Shown piece by piece: positions 10,559-20,825 of a DNA stretch of 64,000 nucleotides. A program made the position numbers and the translations under genes. Positions within the stretch are counted from its first letter, which is position 1. The number at the start of each line of letters is the position of its first letter. The notes beneath the pieces were generated by a model. That model did no database searches and was not told the DNA's origin. It saw only the letters and a program-made list of their open reading frames with translations. Origin of the DNA: Hymenopus coronatus (Eukaryota; Arthropoda; Insecta; Mantodea; Hymenopodidae); the NCBI GenBank assembly GCA_030762935.1, contig CM060887.1, positions 11,338,501 through 11,402,500 of the forward strand, given 5' to 3'.

Positions 10559-11453
10559 GAAAAATCTTATGTGTACCATTCACATGACTTTCTCTACATC
10601 TCTGCAACAAATTATTCTTAAAAACTTTATACTTCTATTTACTTCATGCTAATCAGAAAAAATTAAAAGAAATAACCTAATTACTTGCTTCCTTGCAAGT
10701 AGAAAGGAAATAAGAGAGTATCATAGGTTAAGGTGATAGTCAAACGCTGGTTCTTATGTCACTGAAGTTCCTTTGTTTCTATGGACAGCAGTAGACAAAT
10801 TCCTGTATGAGAAAAGTATGTTTCTCAAAGCAGAAACCAAAAACAAGGAATGTCTCAAAAACGATGAACTCTACAAAAAAATGTATATAACAAATTGTGT
10901 CTTTTAACGTGCTCTACATTTTTCGTGTATTAAGTTTTTGAGAGAACGTAGGCTTTCACGGCCGGAGTCAAGTTTTTGTCCATCTCTTACGGTTCAGCAG
11001 TTATTCAAAATTCCGTAAAATTAATCCAGAATAAAGTAATCTTCAGAGACTTTCCCAGAAAATTAAAAATATACATTTTATTTGTCAGGTAAATATCTTT
11101 AATACACAACATTTTAATCAAAATAGCCATTTTTGAGAAAATAAAAAATTTTCGAAAAAAGTTCCATGTAAAGGGTAGTTGGGGGTGGGGGATTTTTCTC
11201 AAAATCTTCGTGTCGCATCCCTGGAAGATACTTAACTTGAATACCAAGTTTGGTATTTTACCGACTTTTCGTTTTTGAGTTATCGTGTTCACAGACACAC
11301 GGACGCACACGCACGGACCTTTTTCCGAAAAGGCCTTTTTTAGATAAAGGGACCCTAAAACATATTTTTCCGGTGAAATCTCGGTATCGAATTTTTGGGT
11401 GGAGTGCAATACCTTCTCTATACACTATGTACATAGTGCGTATAGAGAAAGTA
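10559..11453 (+). mobile_element. Family M copy, full length (895 bp)
   Basis: Both ends are present: AAAAATCTTATGTGTACC at the start and GAGAAAGTAAA at the end. It is among the longest uninterrupted copies. A 29-bp foreign insert with a 9-bp duplication lies at 10941-10969. Confidence 0.9.
10941..10969. repeat. 29-bp GC-rich insertion with a 9-bp direct repeat
   Basis: The 29 bp starting AGAGAACGTAGGCTTTCACG interrupt M. AAGTTTTTG is present on both sides (10932-10940 and 10970-10978) but only once in other M copies. It looks like a very short insertion that made a target duplication. Confidence 0.7.
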
Positions 11454-12172
11454 AACAGGTCCATGTTTGTGTGTGTCCGTGAGTCTGTAAATAACTATCA
11501 AAGAAAAGTCGGTATAGACCCAAACTTGGAATTTCTGTTTAGTATCTTTTAAGGAGCGACACGAGGATTTTGAGGAAAATCCTCCAACCCCAAATCACCC
11601 TTTACATGGACAAAATGTTTAAAATGTTGATATTTTCAAATGGTTCTAACAATTTTGATTAAAGAGTAATTATAACATACATATTTACATGGCAAATAAA
11701 ATGTTGATCTTAATTTTCTGGAAATAGGCTCTGAAGAGCTCTTCATTCTGAATGACTTTTGCATAACTGGTAAACCATAACAGGTAGACAAAAACTTACT
11801 GCACAAAAAATGTGGAGATCTCGTTAAAACAATTTATGCCATATACATTCATTTTTTTCGTAGAGTTGACCGTTTCTGAGATATTCCCTTTACTGGTTTC
11901 AGTTTTAAAATAGTAACAGTTTTCTCATACGAAATTTGTAAACTCCTGGCCATGCAAAGAAATGGATCTCATCCACAAGGCAACCAACTTTTAAAATATT
12001 TGAGTACTGCTTTAGCTTGGTGTATTCCCTTCTATTTATCTCAAGGAAACAAGTAATAAGACCATTCTGCTAATGTTTTTTTCTGGATTAGCATGATGAA
12101 TAAGCTTTTTTCAATATTGCCTTACAGGGATGTAGAGAAAGTCATGTGAACGGAAGACTTCAGATTTCTTTA
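11454..12172 (-). mobile_element. Family M copy, 3'-truncated, tail-to-tail with the previous copy
   Basis: It starts inside the M GT/CA region (GTGTGTGTCCGTGAGTCTG) and runs on the minus strand to the M 5' end (GATGTAGAGAAAGTCATGTG). It joins directly to the 3' end of 10559-11453. Confidence 0.85.
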
Positions 12173-12239
12173 TGCAAAGAGAACGGATTTGTATACTCAT
12201 GACACAGCAATCCAACCATCTCTTTAGTTAACTATATTT

Positions 12240-13249
12240 TTGTTTCATGTGCAGCTCTAGCGAGAAAAGTGTGAACCACGTAACTAAGATGGCGCTCATG
12301 CTACTGTCGTCCACGTGTGAAGAGCAAAGACGTGTATGGTTCGACATTTGTGGGTCAAAGGGTATAAACCGAGTGAAATGCAGAGACATGCGTGGCATTA
12401 TTGGGGATATTGTATGGGCCGTAGCAATGTCTCCTGGTGTTGTGCATTCTTCCAAGAGGGCCGTGTGAACCTTAATGATTCGCCTCGCTCCTGGAGGCCG
12501 GTAACAGCTACAACCCCGCAGAATGTCAGAGGTATTGAGGCGGTCGTTTAGAACTACGAACCTTATCGCAACAGTTCAAGATTTCCTATAGTGCAGTATA
12601 CGATATTGTTCATAACACGTTGAAATGTCGTAAAGTTAGTGCTCGCTGGGTGCTTAAGAACCTGACAGACAACTACAAAGGCCAGCGAACGATGACAAGC
12701 TTGGAATACTTAACGCGGTACACCACAGAGGGGCATAACTTTTTGAAAGGAATTGTTAATGGTGATGAGTCGTGGACATACCACTACAGGCTCGAAATAA
12801 AACAGGCAAACATGGAGTGGAAACTCAATCTGCTAGAAAATTGCTTGTAACAGTGTTCTGAGATATGCATGGTGTTTTATTGGTGAACTTTCCGGAACAC
12901 GGGACTACTGAATGCTGCAGCCTACATTAAAACTTTGGTAAAGTTGCGGCGTGCCCTTTGTGACAAACGCTACAACATTAATTCTGAAGATTTTAACTTC
13001 TTCATGGCAATGCTCGACGGCATTAACTGCTGTTCGTCAGAAAATCCACCAAATTTGGTTGGGAGGTGCTCCAGCATCCACCATACAGTCCGAACCTTGC
13101 ACAGTCGGACTTTCATCTGTTTGGTCCCAGCTTTGAGACAGATGCTAGAGTGAAATCAGCAGTTTTCATATGGCCACCTCCAGGGAAACGGACTGATATC
13201 GCGACGGGACAAATGTGTTGAGAAAGTCGGCGAGTATGTCGAAAAGCAT

Positions 13250-13252
<3 letters not shown>
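12240..13252 (+). pseudogene. Degenerate mariner transposase, second type
   Basis: Pieces in different frames give a mariner transposase in order. An N-terminal helix-turn-helix region spans about 12290-12460, with a linker SFQEGRVNLNDSPRS-like stretch at about 12440-12500. A segment KVSARWVLKNLTD lies at about 12632-12670. IVNGDESWTYHY at about 12750-12790 holds the first catalytic aspartate. An HPPYSPNLAQSDFHLF-like stretch at about 13079-13123 holds the last one. The C-terminus ends in a GEYVEK-like stretch near 13233-13250. Several frameshifts and stops break it. It differs in sequence from the mariner at 3666. No terminal inverted repeats were recognised. Confidence 0.8.

Positions 13253-13282
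<30 letters not shown>
13251..13282. repeat. (TA)n microsatellite
   Basis: About 14 TA repeats follow directly after the mariner relic, then a short A-rich tract. Confidence 0.9.
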
Positions 13283-13294
<12 letters not shown>

Positions 13295-14053
13295 AAAAAA
13301 GATTGTGCGTTACTTTTAGATCCGTCCTCTTATCAAAGCACCCCAGCAAGCTTTTTCCATGATACCCTATTTACTGCTTTTAAACAGCTACTCTTACGCT
13401 ACAGTTTAATCCGGAAGCATGTCGCTCAGAAAAGGGCTTTAATGGAACATGAAATTGGACAGCATGATCACACAAGCTGGACCCCCTTCGGAAGGAATCG
13501 CCAAACTTCGTGGATTGTCCCTAGGGTTTCTGCTTGCATGCTCCCTCAGCAGGGATTACATTGCGTTACTTCAATGATCCATCATCGCAAGTTTCATAAA
13601 TTTGGCAAAGCTCTAGAGCGATATACTAAGCAGCTTTGCGGGTCCAGTGGGAGGAGAGGTTGCAACTGTTTCTTGTGGCAGATCGGACAGAAGATCCTCC
13701 TCTCCCCACGAGGGTCTTGCCGCAGATGTGCCGTAATCCCCAAATGTATGGCTGACGTTTAAAAAACCATTCCCTTAGGACCACTAAAATGAGAATGAAA
13801 AGTTCATTGCATTAAATTCAACATATCTCGAGGTTCATCGCCGAGGGAAAGCTGATTTAATAGCTAAAATTTTACATACTTGGCGCCACTCTTGAGCCTT
13901 CATTTAAATAATTTTTATGCGCTCTGATAATAATGCGTCCTTTCTCCTCCGTTAACTGGTCACCATTCAGAATATGCCTTGCATATACTCGTGGTTAGTG
14001 GAATTAGAGCATAATTGTTTGATTCGTGTATTAGTCATGGGAATTATTATGAA
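13283..14053. other. Unassigned region
   Basis: A 106-codon plus-strand ORF lies at 13442-13762 (MEHEIGQHDHTSW...), with no family I recognise and no other sign of coding. Its base composition is higher in GC than the M copies around it. It may be part of an older unrecognised mobile element. Confidence 0.3.
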
Positions 14054-14905
14054 TAAAAATCTAATGTGTTCCATTCACACATGACTTTCTCTACATCTCT
14101 GCAACAAATTATTTTTAAACAGTTTATGCTTCTATTTATTTCGCGCTATTCGACAAAAAATTAGCAGAAATAGTCTTATTACTAGCTTCTTTGTAAGTAG
14201 GAGTGAAATAAGGGAGTAGCATAGGTTAAAGTGATAGTCAAGGGAAATTGCTATATAACTGATGTTCCTTTATTTCTATGGACAGCAGTTGACAAATTCC
14301 TGTATAAGAAAAGAATAAGTTTTTCAAATCTGAAACCAAAAACAAGGAATTTCTTAAAACCGATCAACTACACGAGAAAAATGTATATAACATAAATTGT
14401 GTGTGTTAACGTGTTCTACATTTTTGGTGTAGTAAGTTTTTGTCTATCTTTTACGGTTTATCAGTTTTGCAAAACTCCGCAAAATTCATGCAGAATAAAG
14501 TAGTCTTCAGAGGCTATTCCCAGAAAATTCAAGATATATATTTTATTTGTCAGGTAAATATCTTTAATATACGATATTCTAATCAAAATCGTTAGAGACA
14601 TTTTTGAGAAAATCAAAAATTTTGAAAAAACTTCCATGTAAAGGGTAGTTGGGGGTGGGGGATTTTCTTGAAAATCTTCGTATCGCATCCTTGGAAAATA
14701 CCAAATTTAAATATCGAGTTTGGTATTCAACGGCTACGCTATTCACAGACATACACACACACGGACCTTTTTCCAAAAATTCTTTTTTTGGATTCAGGGA
14801 GACCCCAAACATGTATTTCCGGTGAATTCTCGGTATCGAATTTTTGGGTGGGATGCCAATATCTTCTCTATACAGTATGTGCATATTATGTAGAGAAGGT
14901 AAAAA
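14054..14905 (+). mobile_element. Family M copy, both ends present
   Basis: It starts AAAAATCTAATGTGTTCC and ends GTAGAGAAGGTAAAA. The 3' palindrome is partly lost (ACAGTATGTGCATATTATG). The CA run is near 14750. Confidence 0.88.
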
Positions 14906-15119
14906 TTGGCCAGAGGGAAAAGGTTAGATGGCTTTGTATCTCAACGATCTCAATAAAGTGTACGAGTATTCAAGAAGTACTATCAGAAATAAATAATGCT
15001 GTTCTATTGTGCTGATATTGCGGCTTAAATTCTATATTTGTGTTTTCGTGTGCCTAGGCGTACCTCAACTTTCCTCACCATGCCAACAGTTAGCTCAAAT
15101 CCGAGTTCTTGCATATGTA
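14906..15119. other. Unassigned spacer
   Basis: No feature recognised. Confidence 0.4.
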
Positions 15120-16017
15120 TTATACAGGGTTCCTACAAAAGAAATAGACAACTTCAACTGCCTGTAAAACAAAAACTATTAGAGATAGCAACCTAATTAT
15201 TTTGGAGGTATGTTGAGAAACTCTCAAAGTTTCGTTTGTTACTATTGGTAACGCTGTAGGATTTTGTTTGTTGTTGCAGAAGCTGAAATGGCGGAAAATC
15301 CTGTGGAAAAGGCATATTGCGTGTTGGAATTTGCTAGAACGCAATCAGCAACTGTTGTCCAACGACATTTTAGAACACGTTACCACAAAACGCCACCGAC
15401 TAGACAGTCAATCTACGACTGGTATAGAAAATTCGAGACAACGGGATGTTTGTGCAAAGGGAAGAGCTCGGGAAGACCAAGAGTTTCGGAAGAAAACGTT
15501 GAACGTGTTCGTTCTGCCTACATAAGAAGCCCACAGAAATCGACATCTAGGGCAAGCATGCAATTACAAATTCCACAGCAAACTGTATGGAAAAGCTTGC
15601 GGAAGCGACTGCACATGATGCCTTACAGATTACAGATGTTGCAGTTTCTGAGTGAACAAGATAAGGTCATACGGCGTGACTTTTGCATCGACATGTTGCG
15701 ACATGATGAAGACGATGCTGGTTTTTGTGAGCGCATCATTTCATTTTTGTGGTAACGTGTTCTAAAATGTCGTTGGACAACAGTTGCTGATTGCGTTCTA
15801 GCAAATTCCAACACGCAATATGCCTTTTCCACAGGATTTTCCGCCATTTCAGCTTCTGCAACAACAAACAAAACACTACAGCGTTACCAATAGTAACAAA
15901 CGAAACTTTCAGAGTTTCTCAACATACCTCCAAAGTAATTAGGTTGCTATCTCTAATAGTTTTTGTTTTACAGGCAGTTGAAGTTGTCTATTTCTTTTGC
16001 AGTAACCCTGTATAATT
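15120..16017. mobile_element. Foldback transposon derivative with ~271-bp inverted arms
   Basis: The left arm 15120-15390 is repeated in reverse at 15745-16017 with very few differences. The outer ends are TTATACAGGGTT and its complement, flanked by TA/AT-rich bases as expected for a Tc1/mariner-type target. The 354-bp loop carries the rest of the ORF. Each arm contains the 5' leader and first ~34 codons of the same ORF, so the element starts the same gene from both sides. Confidence 0.85.
15288..15755 (+). CDS. DUF4817-like helix-turn-helix protein, N-terminal part of a transposase
   Basis: The first ATG at 15288 gives about 155 residues. Residues 1-60 (ENPVEKAYCVLEFARTQSAT, then RTRYHKTPPTRQSIYDWYRK) resemble the DNA-binding domain called DUF4817 in arthropod proteins. 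A linker KGKSSGRPRVSEENVERVR and a second helical region SRASMQLQIPQQTVWKSLRK follow. In related transposases the next part is the catalytic DDE domain. Here the reading ends just after FCERII, where the right inverted arm begins, so no catalytic residues remain. It is a DNA-binding fragment at most. The ORF itself is open and uninterrupted. It may be read from either arm's leader, but expression is unknown. Confidence 0.7.
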   Translation: MAENPVEKAYCVLEFARTQSATVVQRHFRTRYHKTPPTRQSIYDWYRKFETTGCLCKGKSSGRPRVSEENVERVRSAYIRSPQKSTSRASMQLQIPQQTVWKSLRKRLHMMPYRLQMLQFLSEQDKVIRRDFCIDMLRHDEDDAGFCERIISFLW

Positions 16018-16593
16018 AATTATACAATGCCACCTTAAGGTCTGATGTTAATGTGAATGATCTTCCTAATTTAGGTGCATCTACATTATTTTCATTTCCT
16101 ATCTCGTTCCTTCTAACGAGGACTTTTAGCTTACTCCAGGGGACACCCAAACTCTTTGAAGCTGGTTTATTGATATCCCCTGCTATTTGACCAATTTGGC
16201 GACTTCCAGAAGTTGCCTGGTGTCATATTTGCGATATTTCGATCGTTCTTTGGGCATCTTAGGTTTATATGTAATGAATGAGGATAGGTAATTTCCTGGT
16301 ATGCCAAATTAAAAATCTGATTGTATAGAAACATACTTTAGACTTTGGACTATAATTTTGCTTTAATACTCCAAATACATATAATGCTTTAGAAGCCATG
16401 TTTTGACATTAAATAGTAGCGCGTCTTGTTTGCGACAGAGAAAATGCTAAGAAATTGCTTCTTCTACCTAAGGAATACCGGCTAGGAATATTCACTGCAA
16501 ACATTGTTATAGTGTAATTTTCATTCACCATATAATACCTATAACATTATAACAAAATAACATTCTTATCTTCACTGTATACGCAATAAAATA
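16018..16593. other. Unassigned spacer
   Basis: No gene or repeat recognised. AT-rich, no significant ORF. Confidence 0.45.
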
Positions 16594-17452
16594 AAAAAAT
16601 CTGATGTGTTCCATTCACATGACTTTCTCTATACCTCTGCAATACATTATTCTTAAAAAGCTTATACTTCTATTTACTTCATGCTAATCAGTAAAAAATT
16701 AGCAGAAATAGCTAATTGCTTCCTTATAAGTAGAAGCGAAATAAGGGACTACCACAGGTTAAAGCGATAATCAATAGCTGGTTGCTATGTCACTGAAGTT
16801 CCTTTGTTTATATAGACAGTAGTACACAAATTCCAGTTTGAGAAAAGTATAAGTTTTTCATAGCAGAAACCAAAAATAAGGAATGTCTTCAAAACGACGA
16901 ACTCCACAATAAAAATGTATATAACATAAATTGTGTGTTTTAACGTGCTCTATATTTTTTGTGTGGTAAGTTTTTGTCCATCTCTTGCGGTTTAGCAGTT
17001 ATTCAAAATTCAGTAAAACTCATCCACAATAAACTACTCTTCAGAGGCTATTCCCAGAAAATTCAAGATATACATTTTATTTGTCAGGTAAATATCTTTA
17101 ATATACGAAATTTTAATCAAAATCGTTAGAGCCATTTTTGAGAAAATCAAAGTTTTCGAAAAAAGTTCCATGTAAAGGGCAGTTGGTGGGGGGATTTTTC
17201 TCAAAATCTTCGTGTCGCATCCCTGGAAGATACTAAACTTAAATACGAAGTATGGTATTTTAGCTACTTTTCGTTTTTGAGTTATCGTGTATACACACAC
17301 ACACGCACACGGACCTTTTTTGTGAAAATGCTTTTTATGGATATTGGGAACCCTAAAACATATATTTCCGGTGAAATCTCGGTATCGAATTTTTGGGTGG
17401 AGTGCAATACCTTCTCTATACACTATGTACATAGTACGTGTAGAGAAAGTAA
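16594..17452 (+). mobile_element. Family M copy, both ends present
   Basis: It starts AAAAAATCTGATGTGTTCC and ends GTGTAGAGAAAGTAA. The 3' palindrome ACTATGTACATAGT is perfect at about 17421-17434. All internal blocks are present. Confidence 0.92.
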
Positions 17453-17663
17453 TAAAAAAGAATGAAAAGCACCTAACAACACGACAACAGTCACACCACT
17501 AGTGAAGTAAACTTCCTCTGGTTTACAGATAAGCGAACGATGGCTCGAACGGATCATGTGCGCCAATTGTGAGAAGATGCTGGACCACGTGCAAGAAGTT
17601 TCAGTCCTTCACATGGACAGGAATGACCGGGAAAATTAGATAAAAAAGTATCACGAATATACC
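17453..17663. other. Spacer with a faint exon-like stretch
   Basis: A pyrimidine-rich tract ending in AG at 17527-17528 is followed by 36 open codons to a stop at 17637-17639, including MCANCEKMLDHV. There is no family match and no partner exon, so I do not call a gene. Confidence 0.2.
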
Positions 17664-18108
17664 TCCCTTTACCCTACATGGAAAACATTTCGAACATTTT
17701 TATTTTTCTCAAAAATGGCTCTCACGATTTTCATTAAAATGCCATATATTAAATATATTTACATCCCCAAAAAAAATCTATATTTTGAATTTTCTGGGAA
17801 TGGCCTCTGAAGAGATCTTATATTCTGGTTGAGTTTTGTAGAATTTTACATAATAGTTAAACCGTAAGAGAGAGTAAAAACACTTACCACACAAAAATTG
17901 TAGATATCTTTAAAACAATTCGTTTACGTCACACGTGTTTTTCTTGTAGAGTTGATCGTTTTCGAGATAATCATTGTTAAACTAATTAACTTTTCTCAAA
18001 CGGTACCATGCAAAGCGAATTGTTTCACATAGCGACCAGCTTTTGAATGATTTGTCTAACGCGTTAGCCTAGTGTATTCCCTTCTACTTACAAGAAAGCA
18101 ACTAATAC
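17664..18108 (-). mobile_element. Family M copy, both ends truncated
   Basis: It runs on the minus strand from the CCCTTTACCCTACATGG block to CTTACAAGAAAGCAACTAA. It lacks the M 3' end and the last ~100 bp of the 5' end. It is followed at 18109-18151 by a short degenerate M 3'-end palindrome region (ACTATGTATATTGACATGC). Confidence 0.8.
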
Positions 18109-18151
18109 TTTCTCTATCCACTATGTATATTGACATGCTGGCTACAGAAAG

Positions 18152-18861
18152 TAATAAATAGGTGTTCCTACATTAGAACTTGAGCTTCCGGAGAACATTC
18201 AAAACGTCCTGCGGACCATTACTTGGCCCGTGGGCCTAAGTTTGAACGCCCCTGTTTCTTGTGTGGTTATTTCCATCTCTCCACACAGATGGCGCGGCGG
18301 GAGTGTATCAAAGCAGCCCAGTAATTATCAGAAGTATTATTTAGCCGCTACTTATTTAAGCATAATATTGAAAGAATGGGTTTTAACCATCAAGTCCTGT
18401 GAACGCCAAAACGCCGTTGTCAGGCAGAAGTTTTGCGCCGGATGTAGACTCCATCAGCACCTCTTGAGTCACAAAGCGCACTCCACTAGTGCTCACGAGT
18501 TCCATCCTTCTTCAAGGGCCACTCTGAGGAACACGGTTTTCGCCTGACGAGGAGTTGAAGAGCGAATTCCGAGCTAGCAGAGCAATCTTTTTGCTATGGT
18601 GCGGACATATGTGTGATACTAGTCCAATTGCAACTCTGGGGTGATAGCGCAGCTCGCTACCTTAGTAACAGTTGTACGTTGCAGAACGTTTGCTGCAATT
18701 TATACATAATGGCCCGAGGTACTTAATCACGCATGCGCAAATTTTAACCAGCAGATGGAGTTACTTCTGCGTTATCTATTACTTAGGAACAGTAAAAAGA
18801 AGTACTGCATTCCACGCAAAAATTCCATTCCAATATTTTTCAAATACAACCTGATTTGTTA
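18152..18861. other. Unassigned region with a hAT-like end
   Basis: Apart from the probable hAT terminus at 18206-18254, no gene or repeat is recognised. A 105-codon ORF at 18230-18547 matches nothing I know. Confidence 0.35.
18206..18254 (+). mobile_element. Probable hAT-type transposon terminus
   Basis: GTCCTGCGGACCATTACTTG, then GGCCCGTGGGCCTAAGTTTG and ACGCCCCTG, resembles the ends of hAT-superfamily elements. The matching opposite end was not found, so only a fragment is claimed. Confidence 0.45.
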
Positions 18862-19911
18862 TTTTCTCTACACGCACTATGTATATAGAGTATAGAGAAG
18901 GTATTGTAATGCACCCAAAAATTCGATACCGAGATTTCATGTTTTGGGTCTTCCTGAATAAAAAAAAATGGGAAAAAAGTCAGTGTGTGTGTCTGTGGAC
19001 AGCATAACTAGGGGCCGCACCATAGTCGAGCAGTTAGACCATTGCCTGTCACCTAGACGGCCCGGGTTGGATCCCAAGCGACCGCATGTGAGATTTTCCC
19101 CGCCATCGCATTCCACCGGTGCTCCACCTTCATTCCATGTATCACCAGTTTCATCGCCTGCGGTGCTTTGGTAGTAAAAGCGGACGTTAAACACTATAAA
19201 AAACACAGCATAGCTCAAAAACGAAAAGACCGTTAAGTACCAAACTAGATATTTTAGTTCAGTATGTTTCAAGGATGCGACACGAAGATTTTCAAAAAAA
19301 TTCCCCACTCCCAACTACCCTTTACATGGAACTTTTTTTCCAAAATTTTGATTTTCTTAAAATGGCTCTAACGATTTTGATTAAAATATCGTGTATTAAA
19401 GGTGACAAATAAAATGTATATCTTGAATTTACTGGAATAGTCTCTGGACTACTTTATTCTGGATGAATTTTACGTAATTTTGCATAACGGTTAAACCGTA
19501 AAAGACGGAAAAAAAAACTTAACATACAAAAATGTAAAGCACATTAAAACACCGAATTTATGTGATATACATTTTTTCGTGGAGTTGATCGTTTTTGAGA
19601 TATTCCTTTTTTCTGGTTTCAGCGTTAAAAAACTTACACTTTTCTCATACAGGAATTTGTAAACTCCTATCCATACAAACAAAGAACTTCAGTCTCACAT
19701 TGCAAACAGCTTTTGATTATCACTTTAACCTATGGTACTTCCTTATTTCGCTTCTACTTACAAGGAAGCAAGTAATAAGACTATTTCTGTTTTTTTTTTT
19801 TTTTTTTTTTTTGCTCGGTTAGAATGAAGTAAAGAGAAGCATAAGCTTTTTAACAATAATTTGTTGCAGAGATGTAGAGATAGTCATGTGAATTGAACAC
19901 ATCAGATTTTT
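18862..19911 (-). mobile_element. Family M copy with a SINE E insertion
   Basis: A complete minus-strand M runs from ACTATGTATATAGAGTATAG to GTCATGTGAATTGAACACAT. It is split by SINE E at 19010-19204. T-tracts lie at 19790-19812. Confidence 0.9.
19010..19204 (+). mobile_element. tRNA-derived SINE, family E, inserted in M
   Basis: The tRNA-like head is GGGGCCGCACCATAGTCGAG, with a B box GGGTTGGATCCC. The body (CCGCCATCGCATTCCACCGG, then CGCCTGCGGTGC) ends GGACGTTAAACACTA plus an A-run. An 11-bp target duplication with one mismatch is visible: ACAGCATAACT at 18999-19009 and ACAGCATAGCT at 19205-19215. Confidence 0.88.
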
Positions 19912-20013
19912 TTGGAAAGAGGGGATCCTAAAACATCTCGATATCCAATTTTTGGGTGAAATGCAATACTTTCTTTATACACTATGTACATAGTACGTGT
20001 AGAAAAAGTAAAA

Positions 20014-20014
<1 letters not shown>
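19912..20014 (+). repeat. Family M 3'-terminal fragment, inverted relative to the adjoining full copy
   Basis: About 100 bp carry the last M blocks (GGTATC-like, CAATTTTTGGGTG) and the 3' palindrome. It starts at the T-tract directly after the M 5' end of 18862-19911. Confidence 0.82.

Positions 20015-20017
<3 letters not shown>

Positions 20018-20045
<28 letters not shown>
20018..20045. repeat. Poly-T tract
   Basis: An uninterrupted run of about 28 T follows the M 3' end. Confidence 0.9.
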
Positions 20046-20694
20046 GTTGGCAAATATCATCTTCTTTAATGTTGAAGTACATTTGCAGGTTCCTATTTCT
20101 TGTTGATGAAATACTAGCAGTATTAAAATTATTTAATGGCGCAGAATGCACTCTGCAGAATCTGCCATGACTACTGGAAGCAATAAAAACAGATGCATGC
20201 AAATGAAAATGTGGCGCAGAGACATTTCGTCCTTCCCTTGGATTCCTCTTAACCGGTTCATCACTTATTTACGAGGGTTCTCATCTTTTCTAGCGTCGTG
20301 CTGAACTTTCCACTCGATATAATCTTGGATGTCCTGAACCTAAGACGCCAGAAGACTCGTTTGTAGACTCTGCGACCGTTTTATGGTCTAACATACGCTT
20401 CCAATTTTAAAGTGAAGCTGTTTCTACTAAGTTCTATTTTCCAGCTGCGGGTACAGTTCTATTAAGAGCCATGATATAGTGCAACGGAACTCAAACTACC
20501 TTAGCTAGCTCCCTCATTTCGGAGACAAAGTGTAATGTCTTCCCCACTGTGTGCACTGAATAGCTCCAGGTATTCCTTCTCCGACAACTTACTACGTTGA
20601 ATCTAAAATATACTCAACCTGGCTCTTTCAGAAAGGAGACAATTCACATATATTTACATTTGAAATAGTGAAAACAAAACTGTTTCCTTCTTCC
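20046..20694. other. Unassigned spacer
   Basis: Moderate GC and no long ORF. It has no known repeat apart from the preceding poly-T, so it could be single-copy sequence. Confidence 0.45.
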
Positions 20695-20782
20695 AAAAAT
20701 CTGATGTTTCCATTCACATGACTTTCGCTACATCTCTACAGCAAATTGTTAAAAAGCTTGTGCTTCTATTGACTTCGTGCTA

Positions 20783-20825
<43 letters not shown>

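Noticed and set aside
13442..13762. 106-codon ORF as a conserved gene
   Set aside because: The sequence has no recognised motif and lies between mobile-element relics. It is kept only as part of an unassigned region.
17034..17432. Recurrent protein-like reading (MYIVYREGIALHPKIRYRDFTGN...) on the reverse strand of many M copies
   Set aside because: It recurs only because M recurs. The frames are broken at different places in each copy, include the CA microsatellite read as Cys/Val runs, and show no recognisable domain.
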